A stretch of 64,000 nt of DNA from Parerythrobacter_A sp963838735 (GCA_963838735.1 CAWISG010000010.1:1-64000); one strand, 5' to 3'. Positions 17,857 to 27,451 are shown, counted from the stretch's first letter. A program made the numbers and translations. Notes: generated from the letters alone by a model not told the origin.

Positions 17857-18645
17857 ATGGTAAGTGTGACAACATGGAACATCAATTCGGTTCGCCTGCG
17901 TATCGATCAGGTCACACGGTTTCTCGCCGAGAAAGCACCCGATGTACTGTGCCTGCAGGAGATCAAGTGCCAGGAAGCACAGTTTCCTTACGAGGCGTTT
18001 CGCGCGGCGGGCTACGGACACTTCGCGGTACATGGCCAAAAGGGCTATCACGGGGTCGCCACGGTCAGCCGCCTGCCGATGCACGAGATCGACCGGCACG
18101 ACTGGCAGGCCAATGGTGAGGCGCGCCATGTCGCGGTGCGGCTGGACGATCATGATATCGCCATCGACAACGTCTATGTCCCGGCAGGCGGCGATATTCC
18201 CGACCGCAGCGTGAACGCCAAGTTCGGCCAGAAACTGGACTTTCTGGTGCGCATGACGCGCTGGGCCGAGACGGTGGAGCGGCCCACGCTGATCGTCGGC
18301 GATTTCAACATCGCTCCGCTGGAAAGCGACGTTTGGAGCCACAAGCAATTGCTCAAGGTGGTCAGCCATACGCCGCTTGAAGTGGAAACGCTGTCCCGCT
18401 TTCAAACCGCGCATGGCTGGGTAGATATCGGGCGCGCGCATATCACGCCGCCGCAACGCTATTACAGTTGGTGGAGCTATCGTGCGAAGAACTGGCGCAC
18501 CGGCGACCGGGGGCGGCGGCTGGATCATATGTGGGCCAGCCCCGCGCTCGCAGCGCAGGCGACTGCGCACAGAATATACGAAGATGCGCGCGATTGGGAG
18601 AAACCATCGGACCATATCCCGCTGACCACCGAGTTCGCGCTCTGA
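17857..18645 (+). CDS. xthA: Exodeoxyribonuclease III
   Basis: A base-excision-repair nuclease and AP endonuclease of 262 residues. The catalytic Glu is in LCLQEIKCQ, the Asp/Asn pair in IVGDFNIAP and the terminal Asp-His in KPSDHIPL. The length and the order of motifs match ExoIII. The start at 17857 (MVSVTTWNINSVR) is fixed by the conserved N-terminus; the frame upstream belongs to the divergent gene. The stop overlaps the presumed ribA start. Confidence 0.95.
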   Translation: MVSVTTWNINSVRLRIDQVTRFLAEKAPDVLCLQEIKCQEAQFPYEAFRAAGYGHFAVHGQKGYHGVATVSRLPMHEIDRHDWQANGEARHVAVRLDDHDIAIDNVYVPAGGDIPDRSVNAKFGQKLDFLVRMTRWAETVERPTLIVGDFNIAPLESDVWSHKQLLKVVSHTPLEVETLSRFQTAHGWVDIGRAHITPPQRYYSWWSYRAKNWRTGDRGRRLDHMWASPALAAQATAHRIYEDARDWEKPSDHIPLTTEFAL

Positions 18646-19709
18646 CGGACGCGCCGTCCCCGCAACGCCGCGTCGCGCGGGCGATCGACGCGCTGCGCCA
18701 CGGCTGGCCCGTCGCCTTCGCCAACGGGCCGGTACTGCTCCCTGTCGAAACGGCAATCGCGAGCGAGGCGCGCGCGTCGCAGGCGCTGGTTTCCTCGGCA
18801 CGCGCGGCCACGCTGAAACTGACCAATCAGCGAGAGGCGGCAACGGCACATGCGCCGGTCTTGCTCGCAGGCGCCGGACCGTTCGACCTGCAAGCCGCGC
18901 TGGCGCTGGCCGACCCTGCCCTGGATCTCGCCAATCCGCTTAAAGGACCGTTCCGCGCGCTTGCATGCGACTGGCCGGATGTCGCGAAAGCGGCGCTGGA
19001 ACTGGCGCGGCTGGCGGGGATATTGCCTGCCTTTCTGGTCGATGCGAGCGACGCGGGCGAAGCAGAAACGGTGCAGACAGGTGACCTTGCCGCCTGGTCC
19101 GACCCGGCGCGGCTGGCGATTGTAACCCGCGCAAAGCTGCCCGTAGCTGCCAGCGAAACCGGCGAAATCGTCGCCTTTCGCAGCGCCGACGACATGCGCG
19201 AGCATGTTGCGCTGGTTATCGGGCAACAATCGGCGGACGCCGTGCCGCTGGTGCGGCTGCATTCCGAATGCCTGACCGGTGATGTGCTGGGCAGCCTGAA
19301 ATGCGATTGCGGACCACAGCTCGATGCTGCGCTTGGTGCGATGTCGGATGCAGCTCGCTATGGCGGGTACGGCATCCTGCTCTATCTTCGGCAGGAGGGG
19401 CGCGGCATCGGGCTGGTCAACAAGCTGCGCGCGTATCGCCTGCAGGATCAGGGGTTCGATACGATCGATGCGAACCAGCGGCTCGGCCTGCCCGACGAAG
19501 CCCGCGATTTCCCGGTTGCTGCGCGGATGCTGACGCTACTCGGCGTGCACGACATCCGGTTGATGACCAACAACCCGGCAAAGTTCGCTGCGTTGGAAAG
19601 CGCCGGTGTCACGGTGCGCGAGCGGGTGGCGCACAGCCTGCCCGATAACCCGCACAATCGCCACTATCTTGCAACGAAGCGCGACCGTTCCGGACATCTG
19701 CTGCCGTGA
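18642..19709 (+). CDS. ribA: GTP cyclohydrolase II with extra N-terminal domain
   Basis: The first enzyme of riboflavin synthesis, opening the imidazole ring of GTP. The catalytic domain (about residues 190-355) shows HSECLTGDVLGSLKCDCG, with the three zinc-binding Cys, and LRQEGRGIGLVNKLRAY, with the catalytic Arg region. The N-terminal 150 or so residues are variable and do not show the DHBP-synthase active-site motifs. No ATG or GTG lies at the expected start. The best-placed codon is CTG at 18642, overlapping the xthA stop (CTGA), and the conserved-looking sequence begins there. A base change from ATG is an alternative. Confidence 0.9.
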   Translation: MTDAPSPQRRVARAIDALRHGWPVAFANGPVLLPVETAIASEARASQALVSSARAATLKLTNQREAATAHAPVLLAGAGPFDLQAALALADPALDLANPLKGPFRALACDWPDVAKAALELARLAGILPAFLVDASDAGEAETVQTGDLAAWSDPARLAIVTRAKLPVAASETGEIVAFRSADDMREHVALVIGQQSADAVPLVRLHSECLTGDVLGSLKCDCGPQLDAALGAMSDAARYGGYGILLYLRQEGRGIGLVNKLRAYRLQDQGFDTIDANQRLGLPDEARDFPVAARMLTLLGVHDIRLMTNNPAKFAALESAGVTVRERVAHSLPDNPHNRHYLATKRDRSGHLLP

Positions 19710-19800
19710 TGGTGGAACCGGCGCAACGCCTTAGAGTTTCGTCACCAAAGGCGACGCACCAGGTGGCATCGTCAGCTATGCGGCCGCCATTTCGCTCGGC

Positions 19801-20067
19801 TCAGCGAAGCTGCGAATCCTTGCTGCCGCGTCGGTTGTAGGCGGTCTGTCGCAATGCGCCGTCGCGTTTGGACTGGCATTGCACGCAGGTCTGCACACCG
19901 GAAACCGCTTCGCGCCGCCGTTCCGGGATCGGCTCGCCGCAGTCCTCGCAGTATTCTGCAGATGCGCGCCCGCTGGACAAGCGTCGCCGCGCCGCCGCAA
20001 CTGCATCCTTTACATTGTCGTCGATCTGATCCTGCACCGCGCCATCGCGTGCCCATCCACCTGCCAT
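19801..20067 (-). CDS. DksA/TraR-family zinc-finger protein
   Basis: A protein of 88 residues with a C-terminal C4 zinc finger: CEDCGEPIP and, after 13 residues, CVQCQ. The family binds the secondary channel of RNA polymerase, but this member lacks the long coiled-coil arm of true DksA and is closer in size to TraR-like forms. A helical N-terminal half (DQIDDNVKDAVAAARRRL) precedes the finger. It is transcribed in the same direction as the beta-helix gene, which ends 41 bases upstream of its start. Confidence 0.88.
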   Translation of the reverse strand: MAGGWARDGAVQDQIDDNVKDAVAAARRRLSSGRASAEYCEDCGEPIPERRREAVSGVQTCVQCQSKRDGALRQTAYNRRGSKDSQLR

Positions 20068-20107
20068 ACCATATTAACGGGAGGGGCCAGGTCAGGTTCC
20101 GCCGAGT

Positions 20108-21112
20108 CTAGCGGCGTTCGAACTTCGCCAGACCGGTGCCCAGCGTGTTGGGACCGATATCGAGCGCGGCACCCGACCAGTCCGCCACGAAAATCGTGTT
20201 GCGGCTGACCGCAGGGGCAAGCCGGGCATCGTTGCCGGCGATCTGGAGGCCATCCGAGCTGTGCAGGCGACCTTCGGCCTGCACGGCGATGAAGGCGGAA
20301 TAGTTTTCCTTGTCCTTGCCCTGAACGAACCAGTTATTGGTGATCTGGCCTGTTGCCCCGGCGGGCAGGTCGATCATGTAATTGGTGGAACGGCCCGCCG
20401 AATCGTCGAAGCTGGATGCCGCGATCTCCACCTTGGCCGCGCGCGCTTTCACATAATGCCCGCCCGTGCCCTTCTCGAACCGGCTGCGGGTGACGCGCAG
20501 GTGGCCGTAATCGCCGATATAGATAGAATGTGCGCACCCGCCCGACCCCTCGCACGTACCAAGCCCGCTGAAAGTGGACTTGTCGATCACGATGCGCCCG
20601 TTGGCGTCGTTGCCCGACAGGATGCCCTGCTGGCTGTCGTAGAACCAGCTTTGCGAAACGGTCAGATTGCCCTTTTCGAGCCGGATGCCGCTGCCGTTGA
20701 AGTCGGGCACGGCCATGTTCTGGAATGTCAGACCGGACACCCGCGCCGAACTGCCGCGCAGGACCAGGGCCGCCTTGCCTTCGCAGGTGGTGCGGTCGAA
20801 CACCGCGCGGCCCGGCTCGCTTGCCATGTAGGAGATGTTGCCTGCCGTCTGCACGGCGCACTGCCGGTGTGTGCCCGACGCAACCGCGATGGTGCCGGTG
20901 CCCGCGCCGATGGCGTCGACGGCATCCTGCAACCGCTCATAGCCGCGTCCGCTCTCGACGACGGTGAAGCTGGAACCCGATCCTTGCGCCAACAGCGTGC
21001 CCGCCGGAATGGCCACGACGGCGGCAAAGGCAAGCAGCCATGCGGTGCGCGGAATGCGGCGCGCAACGAGATGGGCGGGTGCAGGAGCGGGTGCAGATGA
21101 AGTCTGGGTCAT
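20108..21112 (-). CDS. Right-handed parallel beta-helix protein
   Basis: An exported or membrane-anchored protein of 334 residues from the ATG at 21112. An N-terminal transmembrane or signal segment (TAWLLAFAAVVAIPAGTLLA) is followed by pectate-lyase-like beta-helix repeats, recognisable by segments such as VSGLTFQNMAV, IRLEKGNLTVSQSWFYD and IDKSTFSGLG. No catalytic residues can be assigned. It resembles periplasmic or surface proteins that bind or cut polysaccharides, but the substrate is unknown. A longer reading from 21172 adds 20 residues that look like upstream noise. Confidence 0.78.
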   Translation of the reverse strand: MTQTSSAPAPAPAHLVARRIPRTAWLLAFAAVVAIPAGTLLAQGSGSSFTVVESGRGYERLQDAVDAIGAGTGTIAVASGTHRQCAVQTAGNISYMASEPGRAVFDRTTCEGKAALVLRGSSARVSGLTFQNMAVPDFNGSGIRLEKGNLTVSQSWFYDSQQGILSGNDANGRIVIDKSTFSGLGTCEGSGGCAHSIYIGDYGHLRVTRSRFEKGTGGHYVKARAAKVEIAASSFDDSAGRSTNYMIDLPAGATGQITNNWFVQGKDKENYSAFIAVQAEGRLHSSDGLQIAGNDARLAPAVSRNTIFVADWSGAALDIGPNTLGTGLAKFERR

Positions 21113-21175
21113 GGCACCGGCGTTAAGCCAAAAAGGTAAACGCAGCGTAAAGGCTGTTTCCGCCGCCACCAAACC

Positions 21176-23014
21176 TCACATGTTGCGTATCACCGCCAAA
21201 AACGCATCGCCATAGGATTGCCGCTTCTTCGCGCCGACGCCGCTGATGCGGCCCAGCTCTTCCATGCTGGCGGGACGCTGCGATGCCATATCGCGCAGCA
21301 CCGAATCGTGAAAGATAACATAGGGCGGCAGCTGTGCCTCGCGCGCCAGATCGCGGCGCAGTTCACGCAGCGCGTCGAACAGCGGGTCGTCGACAGGATT
21401 GGGGGTGGTGTCGCCGGATCGCGAGCGACCTCCTGCTTGGGCACGCCCTTTCGCCTTGGCTGGCGGCACTACCATCGCCACCGCGGCATTGCCGGTCAGG
21501 ATATCGCGCGCATCACCGCCCAGCGCCAGCCCACCATGCTCGGTCGCCACCAAGCTGCCGCGCGCCTGCAACGCGCGGCTCAGCGGTTGCAGAAGACGCG
21601 CGTCCTCGCCTTTCACGATGCCGAACACGCTGAGCCGGTCATGGCCGCGCTGCTGCACCCGATCGTCCGCACTGCCGGTCAGCACTTTCTGAATATGGCC
21701 AAAGCCGAAGCTCTGCCCGGTGCGGTACACCGCCGACAGGAACTTGCGGGCAAGATCGGTGGCGTCCGTTACCTTGGGCGGCGACAGGCAATTATCGCAG
21801 TTACCGCAAGTCTTGGGCGGATCCTCGCCGAAATGTCGCAGCAGCACCGCGCGGCGGCAGGCGGCGGTTTCGACCAGCGCGGCCAGCGCGTTCAACCGCG
21901 CCAGTTCCTCGCCCTTACGATCATCCGGCAAGTCATCCGCCCATTGCCGTGCCTGCGTGAAGTCGCCCGCACCCCACAGCATCTCCGCGCGTGCCGGGTC
22001 GCCATCGCGACCTGCACGGCCGGTTTCCTGATAATAGGCCTCGATTGATTTGGGGATGCCTGCATGGGCCACAAAGCGCACGTCCGGCTTGTCGATCCCC
22101 ATGCCGAACGCGATAGTAGCGACGATCACCATGTCCTCGCTCGCCACGAAGTCCGCCTGGTTGGCGGCGCGCGTTTCGGGGTCCAGCCCGGCATGATAGG
22201 GGCGCACTTCGCGGCCCGTCGCGGCGGCCAGCTTGTCGGCGAGATCCTCCACCTTGCGGCGGCTTTGCGCATAGACGATGCCCGGTCCCGGCGTCTCCGC
22301 CATCAGTGCCGCGATCTGGCGCACCGGGTTGGCGCGGGCGCGAATGGCATAGCGGATATTGGGCCGGTCGAACCCCGCCAGCACCAGCCCGTCCGCCGGA
22401 ATGCCCAGTTGCGACAAGATGTCGGCCCGCGTCCGCCCGTCCGCCGTCGCCGTCAGCGCGAGGCGCGGCACCTCGGGAAAGGCGTCCATCAGCGGGCGCA
22501 GCTGGCGATAGTCGGGGCGGAAATCATGGCCCCATTCGGATACGCAATGCGCCTCGTCCACCGCGAACAGCGCAATGTCCGCCGAGGTCAGGAAATCCAG
22601 GAATTGCGATTGGCTAGCCCGTTCGGGCGCCACGTAGAGAAGGTCCAGCGCACCCTCGCGATAGGCGTCCATCGTCTCGCGCCAGTCGGCATCGGCGCTG
22701 GTCAGGGTGGCAGCGCGGATACCGTTGGCGCGCGCACTGCGCAGCTGGTCGTGCATTAATGCAATCAGCGGTGAAATGACCACACAAGTGCCGTGCAACA
22801 TGGCGGCGGGCAATTGATAGGTCAGCGACTTGCCCGCGCCCGTCGGCATCACGGCCAGCGTGCTGTTCCCGCCCAGCACGCGCGCCACCACATCGGCTTG
22901 GCGACCGCGAAACGTATCGAACCCGAACAACTCGCGCATCCGCACCCGCGCCTGTTCGAGCGTGTCATCGGTAGTGGCGGGATCGTACGGCGGGGGCGGT
23001 GATTTTGGTTGCAT
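21176..23014 (-). CDS. recQ: ATP-dependent DNA helicase RecQ
   Basis: A 3'-5' helicase of 612 residues for recombination repair. The helicase core has Walker A in MPTGAGKSLTYQLP and Walker B DEAH in FAVDEAHCVSEWGHDFR, then the RecQ-Ct domain with zinc ligands in ACRRAVLLRHFGE and CGNCDNC. A C-terminal HRDC domain (LFDALRELRRDLARE to VGAKKRQSYG) is present. I chose the ATG at 23014; a start nine codons earlier is possible. It is divergent from a small lipoprotein gene. Confidence 0.95.
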   Translation of the reverse strand: MQPKSPPPPYDPATTDDTLEQARVRMRELFGFDTFRGRQADVVARVLGGNSTLAVMPTGAGKSLTYQLPAAMLHGTCVVISPLIALMHDQLRSARANGIRAATLTSADADWRETMDAYREGALDLLYVAPERASQSQFLDFLTSADIALFAVDEAHCVSEWGHDFRPDYRQLRPLMDAFPEVPRLALTATADGRTRADILSQLGIPADGLVLAGFDRPNIRYAIRARANPVRQIAALMAETPGPGIVYAQSRRKVEDLADKLAAATGREVRPYHAGLDPETRAANQADFVASEDMVIVATIAFGMGIDKPDVRFVAHAGIPKSIEAYYQETGRAGRDGDPARAEMLWGAGDFTQARQWADDLPDDRKGEELARLNALAALVETAACRRAVLLRHFGEDPPKTCGNCDNCLSPPKVTDATDLARKFLSAVYRTGQSFGFGHIQKVLTGSADDRVQQRGHDRLSVFGIVKGEDARLLQPLSRALQARGSLVATEHGGLALGGDARDILTGNAAVAMVVPPAKAKGRAQAGGRSRSGDTTPNPVDDPLFDALRELRRDLAREAQLPPYVIFHDSVLRDMASQRPASMEELGRISGVGAKKRQSYGDAFLAVIRNM

Positions 23015-23133
23015 TATCGCGCCTGTGCCAGACCGCTTCACACTCGCAAACAGTCGTACGATGAAATAGCGCTTTGCGGCGGGGAAAAGCAGGCGCTATC
23101 CTGCGCTGCAACAACCATTCGGGAGACCATCAC

Positions 23134-23454
23134 ATGACCACCGCCATACGCCCCGCCATCCTGTTCACCACAGCACTGGCGCTTGCCGCCTGTGGCGGGA
23201 CCGAAGATGCCTCCTACGAAGCGGAAGCCGAAACGGTCGAAATCCCCGCAGCCGAGGCGATGGAAGAGGTTGTCGAGGAACCGGTCGTGGCCCCCGCACC
23301 GGCCCCTGAGCCTGCGCCTGTGCCGACAGCGACCGGTGTTGCGCCCTCGGTCGTAGCCGAAGCCGATACCGCCGCTGACGAGGCGGAAGCCGCTGTCGCC
23401 GATATCGAGGCACTGATCGGCGGGTCGGATGAAGAGGACGCAGCGGCGCAATGA
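23134..23454 (+). CDS. Small acidic Pro/Glu/Ala-rich lipoprotein
   Basis: A protein of 106 residues with a lipoprotein signal peptide (lipobox LAAC, Cys20). The mature part is low in complexity: Glu/Val/Ala-rich, a Pro-Ala stretch (APAPAPEPAPVP), then an acidic tail. No domain is recognised. The ATG of the next small lipoprotein gene overlaps its stop (ATGA), suggesting a translationally coupled pair. A structural role in the envelope is possible but unproven. Confidence 0.75.
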   Translation: MTTAIRPAILFTTALALAACGGTEDASYEAEAETVEIPAAEAMEEVVEEPVVAPAPAPEPAPVPTATGVAPSVVAEADTAADEAEAAVADIEALIGGSDEEDAAAQ

Positions 23455-23637
23455 AACAGCGCCCAGGCCGCAGTAGCGGCAGTGGCTCTTGCATTGGGGG
23501 CATGTGGCGCATCGGACAACGACCCCGGCCCCGGTGGCGTAACCGTCGGCGAAGCGCGCGCCCTGGACGAAGCGGCGCAGATGATCGAGGAACGGCGACC
23601 GGTGTTGGAAGAACCTGCCGAGAATAAAGAGGAGTGA
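23451..23637 (+). CDS. Second small lipoprotein (frame broken near its start)
   Basis: The ATG at 23451 overlaps the previous stop. In its own frame the sequence soon loses sense. One base further on, a frame gives AQAAVAAVALALGACGASD, an evident lipoprotein signal with lipobox LGAC, and continues to VTVGEARALDEAAQMIEER and the stop at 23635-23637. One extra base near 23461 would join the two into a 61-residue lipoprotein, and the 187-base span is 3n+1 as expected. Function unknown. Confidence 0.6.
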
Positions 23638-23687
23638 TCCCACGTTTCCTCGCCGTCTCTAGTGGGGAGGATCGGGACAAATCGACA

Positions 23688-24926
23688 ATGCACACTCTTC
23701 TCCCCGACCTCTCGCTCGTCGAAGTTTCCAGCTTCGTCGCGTCGCCTACTGCCGGGCTGTACTGTGCGCAGATGGGTGCTGACGTGGTTCGCGTCGACAA
23801 TATTGGCGGGGGGCTGGATTATCACCGCTATATGCTGACGCGCGAAGGCCGATCGCTGAGCTGGGAAAACCTTAATCGCGGCAAACGCAGCGTGGCGCTG
23901 GACCTGCGCAGCGGCGAAGGGCGCGAACTGTGTGCCGAATTGGCGCGGCAAACGGGCACGATGCTGACCAACCTGCCCGAGAGGAGCTTCCTGGCGCATG
24001 ACGCCGTAGCAGCAGGACGAGAGGATTTCGTGTCGCTGCGTATCATGGGCTGGCACGACGGGCGTCAGGCGATGGATTTCACGGTCAACGCCGCGAGCGG
24101 CTATCCGCTGATGGGCGGGCCGGAGGAATGGCCCGACGCAGCGGAGAGCGCCGACCCGCCGCCGGTGAACCAGATCCTGCCGGCCTGGGATTTCATCACC
24201 GGAGCCTACAGCGCGTTTGCCCTCGTCGCTGCCCATCACAACCGCACGCGCACCGGGCATGGCGCGGAATTGCGCGTGCCGCTGGGCGACGTGGCGATGG
24301 GCACGGTCGCCAATAGCGGCGCGATGGCGGAGATGCTGTATCGCGGTGCCGACCGCGAGCGATTGGGCAACGCCATCTGGGGGGCGTTCGGGCGCGATTT
24401 CCGCAGTCGCGACGGCGTCCGCTTCATGGTCGCCGCACTGACGCAGAAGCAATGGCACGGACTGGTCGAAGCATTCGATCTTACCGAGGAAATTGCCCTG
24501 CTCGAAGCCGAGCTAAACGTGCGCTTCGCCGACGGAGACGTACCGCGGTTCGAGCATCGCAAGCCGCTGTTTGCGCTGTTCGAGGCGCGGGCTGCGCAAC
24601 ATGACTACGCCGCGCTGGAAGCACGCATGGCGGCGGCAGGCACGACCTACGAACGCTATCGCACCATGCACGAGGCGGCAAGCGATCCGGTATTGGTGGG
24701 CGACAACCCGCTTTTCACAGCGTCCTCCGACAACCCCAGCGGCTTCGCGTATCCGGCGCCGCGCAGCATGGCGCATGTGGCGGGCGAGAAGCGCGGCGAC
24801 CCTGCACCCGCGCCGTATCTTGGCGAACATAGCGAAGAAGTGCTGGCCGAACGGCTTGGTCTCGCAAGCGGCGCTATCGGCAAGCTGGTCGATGCTGGCA
24901 CGGTTGCTCTCAGCGACGCCGCCTAG
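23688..24926 (+). CDS. CaiB/BaiF-family CoA transferase
   Basis: A class III CoA transferase of 412 residues that moves CoA between carboxylic acids. The N-terminus is typical (VEVSSFVASPTAGLYCAQMGADVVRVD), as is LNRGKRSVALDLRS. The candidate catalytic Asp region lies near residue 170 but is not marked by a unique motif. It is followed by a thiolase gene on the same strand 164 bases later, which suggests a role in fatty-acyl or carnitine-like acid breakdown. The substrate is not predictable. Confidence 0.9.
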   Translation: MHTLLPDLSLVEVSSFVASPTAGLYCAQMGADVVRVDNIGGGLDYHRYMLTREGRSLSWENLNRGKRSVALDLRSGEGRELCAELARQTGTMLTNLPERSFLAHDAVAAGREDFVSLRIMGWHDGRQAMDFTVNAASGYPLMGGPEEWPDAAESADPPPVNQILPAWDFITGAYSAFALVAAHHNRTRTGHGAELRVPLGDVAMGTVANSGAMAEMLYRGADRERLGNAIWGAFGRDFRSRDGVRFMVAALTQKQWHGLVEAFDLTEEIALLEAELNVRFADGDVPRFEHRKPLFALFEARAAQHDYAALEARMAAAGTTYERYRTMHEAASDPVLVGDNPLFTASSDNPSGFAYPAPRSMAHVAGEKRGDPAPAPYLGEHSEEVLAERLGLASGAIGKLVDAGTVALSDAA

Positions 24927-25090
24927 GGTGAAGGTCTGTCCTACCCGCCACCTTGCTGAAACAAGGGTGGCATGATCGATGCCGCGACCAACGCCCGGAC
25001 CTGCGCTTTTCAGCGCTTCGCTTTTTGCCCCCTGAACAGTGTAACACCCGGTCCATGTCTCCAATTCCACGCGCGCGAAAGTGACCACCC

Positions 25091-26330
25091 ATGACCATTC
25101 CGAATCTTCGCCGCGTTGCCATTTGCGCGCCGGTCCGCACGCCTGTCGGCAAGTTCCTCGGCGCACTGGCCCCGATGGAAGCCGGGGCGTTGGGTGCGGC
25201 TGTCTCTGGCGGCGCTCGTCGAACGCAGCGGCGTCGATCCGGAGCGGGTGGACGACGTCGTTTTCAGCCAGGGCTATGGCAGCGGCGAGGCACCTGCCAT
25301 CGGACGCTGGAGCTGGCTGGCGGCGGGGCTGCCCGTAAGCGTGCCTGGATACCAGCTCGACCGGCGCTGCGGTTCGGGCCTGCAGGCGGTCGTGAACGCG
25401 GCGATGATGGTGCAGACGGGCGCGGCGGATTGCGTGGTGGCGGGCGGCGTCGAGAGCATGTCCAATGTGGAACACTACACCACGGCGGCACGCCACGGTG
25501 CGCGGATGGGCGATGTCGCACTGTGGGACCGTCTGACGCGCGGGCGGCTGATGAGCCAGCCGGTCGAACGCTTCGGCGTCATTTCAGGCATGATCGAAAC
25601 GGCGGAGAACCTTGCAGCCGACTACGGCATTACCCGGGAGGCGTCCGATGCCTATGCCGCCGATAGCCACCGCAAGGCAGCAGCAGCGCGCGATGCAGGG
25701 CATTTCGATGCGCAATCGGTGCCGGTCTCCGTTCCGCAGCGACACGGCGATCCTGTAATCTTCACCACCGACGAAGGCATACGCAACGATGCGACGCCTG
25801 ACAGTCTGGCAAAATTGCGGCCTATCGAAGCGCGGACCAATCCGCAGGCTGTCGTTACCGCAGGCAATGCCAGCCAGCAGAACGACGCGGCGGCGGCCTG
25901 TCTGGTGGTCGCGGAACACAAGGTCGAGCAACTGGGCCTCACGCCGATGTTGTGGTTCACCGGATGGGCAGCGGCGGGATGCGACCCGTCACGCATGGGC
26001 ATAGGCCCGGTCCCGGCAGTCGAACGCCTGTTCGCACGGTATGCTCTGGGCTGGGACGATATCGACTTGGTCGAGTTGAACGAGGCCTTTGCCCCACAGG
26101 TGCTGGCGGTGCTGAAAGGCTGGGGTTGGAGCGAAGGCGACTCGCGCCGCGACCTTCTCAACGTCAACGGTTCGGGTATATCGCTCGGCCATCCCATCGG
26201 CGCGACCGGCGTGCGAATCCTCGTTGATATGGCCCACGAGATGCAACGGCGCGGCGCGCGCTACGGGCTGGAGACGATGTGCATCGGCGGCGGACAGGGC
26301 ATGGCGGCGGTGTACGAACGCGCCGCCTAG
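25091..26330 (+). CDS. Acetyl-CoA acetyltransferase / thiolase (frame broken once)
   Basis: A thiolase that condenses or cleaves 3-ketoacyl-CoA. The N-terminus (MTIPNLRRVAICAPVRTPVGKF) is in one frame and the rest in the next. The switch is near 25198, where one extra base would explain it (GAA then SLAALVERSGVDPERV). The nucleophilic Cys is in LDRRCGSGLQAV, the His in SLGHPIGATGVRI and the second Cys in TMCIGGGQGMA. The repaired length is about 412 residues. The catalytic residues are all present, so I regard the gene as functional with a sequence error. The stop overlaps the convergent PPK2 gene. Confidence 0.85.
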
Positions 26331-27097
26331 ACAAGCGGGAACGGCGCAATCGGTTCCAGCACGCCGTACCGTTCGCGCTGCGGTTCATCTGGCAGCGGAA
26401 CGAAATCGACCGGCGGCGGGTCGATATGTGTATCGGGCAACCGGTCCAGCAAGTCGCGCACCAAGGTCAGGCGCCCGTGTCTCTGGTCGTTGAAATCCAC
26501 CAGCGTCCACGGGGCATGAGCAGTATGCGTTGCCGCCAGCATGGTTTCGCGCGCCCGGGTATAGGCTTCGTATTTCTCGCGCGCGGCAAGGTCGATCGGC
26601 GACAGTTTCCAGCGCTTGAGCGGATCGTCGCGCCGCTCGCGCAGCCGTTCCTCCTGTTGCGCCTGATCGGTGGTCAGCCAGTATTTGAACAGCAGGATGC
26701 CATCGTCCAACAGCATCTTCTCGAACACCGGAACCGTGGCAAGGAACTGCGACACCTCTTCCGGGCTGGCGTAGCCCATCACCTGCTCTACTCCGGCGCG
26801 GTTGTACCAGCTGCGGTCAAACAGCACGATTTCTCCAGCGGCAGGCAAGTGCGCGGCGTAGCGCTGAAAATACCACTGGGTCTGTTCGCGCTCGCTTGGC
26901 GCGGCAAGCGCCACGGTGCGGCACTGGCGGGGGTTGAGGCGGCGGGCCACCGCGCTGATCGCGCCGCCCTTGCCTGCGGTATCGCGTCCTTCGAACAGGA
27001 TGCAGATGCGCTGGCCAATGGTGCGTGCCCAGCGGGCCATGCCGACCAGTTCGCGCTGCATCGGTTCGAGCGCGCGTTCATACTCTTTTCGTTTCAT
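26327..27097 (-). CDS. ppk2: Polyphosphate kinase 2 family protein
   Basis: A kinase of 256 residues that uses polyphosphate to phosphorylate nucleotides. It has the P-loop-like FEGRDTAGKGGAI and the Walker B or lid region DRSWYNRAGVEQVMGY, both characteristic of PPK2. The ATG at 27097 gives the usual N-terminus (MKRKEYERALEPMQREL); a start at 27133 adds 12 residues that overlap a terminator. The nucleotide preference (ADP/GDP versus AMP) is not decided by these motifs. Confidence 0.92.
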   Translation of the reverse strand: MKRKEYERALEPMQRELVGMARWARTIGQRICILFEGRDTAGKGGAISAVARRLNPRQCRTVALAAPSEREQTQWYFQRYAAHLPAAGEIVLFDRSWYNRAGVEQVMGYASPEEVSQFLATVPVFEKMLLDDGILLFKYWLTTDQAQQEERLRERRDDPLKRWKLSPIDLAAREKYEAYTRARETMLAATHTAHAPWTLVDFNDQRHGRLTLVRDLLDRLPDTHIDPPPVDFVPLPDEPQRERYGVLEPIAPFPLV

Positions 27098-27135
27098 GGC
27101 AAACAGCCTGGCCTGCAATATCGCGCGCGCCAATG

Positions 27136-27170
27136 AAAAACCGGCCCGGAATCGCTTCCGGGCCGGTTTT
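27136..27170 (-). terminator. Bidirectional Rho-independent terminator
   Basis: An eleven-base perfect stem (CCGGCCCGGAA, 27141-27151, with TTCCGGGCCGG, 27156-27166) and a four-base loop is flanked by A5 on the left and T4 on the right, so it works in both directions. On the minus strand it ends the acidic lipoprotein gene just before the PPK2 gene. Confidence 0.9.
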
Positions 27171-27193
27171 CAAATCGCTTGTCGAAGCGAAGC

Positions 27194-27451
27194 TTACATC
27201 GCTTCGTCCATGGCTTCGCCCTGTTCTTCCATGGCGTCGGCCTTGTCTTCGGCCTGGTCGGTCATGGCAGCTTCTTCACCTTCGGTGATCTGGCCGGCAT
27301 CTTCCATGGCTTCAGCCTGCTCGTCAACCATTTCGGCGTTCTGCTCACCGGCGTCTTCCATGGCATTTTCCTGCGGACCGTCACATGCGGCAAGGCCGAG
27401 CGTGAGCGCTGCGACGGAAACGGCAAACGTGCTCTTAGACATGAATTTCAT
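27194..27451 (-). CDS. Small acidic lipoprotein
   Basis: A protein of 85 residues with a lipoprotein signal (MKFMSKSTFAVSVAALTLG, lipobox LAAC). The mature part is almost only Glu, Asp, Ala, Met and Gln with repeats like EDAGEQNAEM and EQAEAMEDAG, so it is probably helical and strongly negative. The ATG at 27451 is preferred because AAGGGG lies nine bases upstream. A strong terminator follows. It resembles the two acidic lipoproteins at 23 kb in composition, not in sequence. Function unknown. Confidence 0.78.
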   Translation of the reverse strand: MKFMSKSTFAVSVAALTLGLAACDGPQENAMEDAGEQNAEMVDEQAEAMEDAGQITEGEEAAMTDQAEDKADAMEEQGEAMDEAM

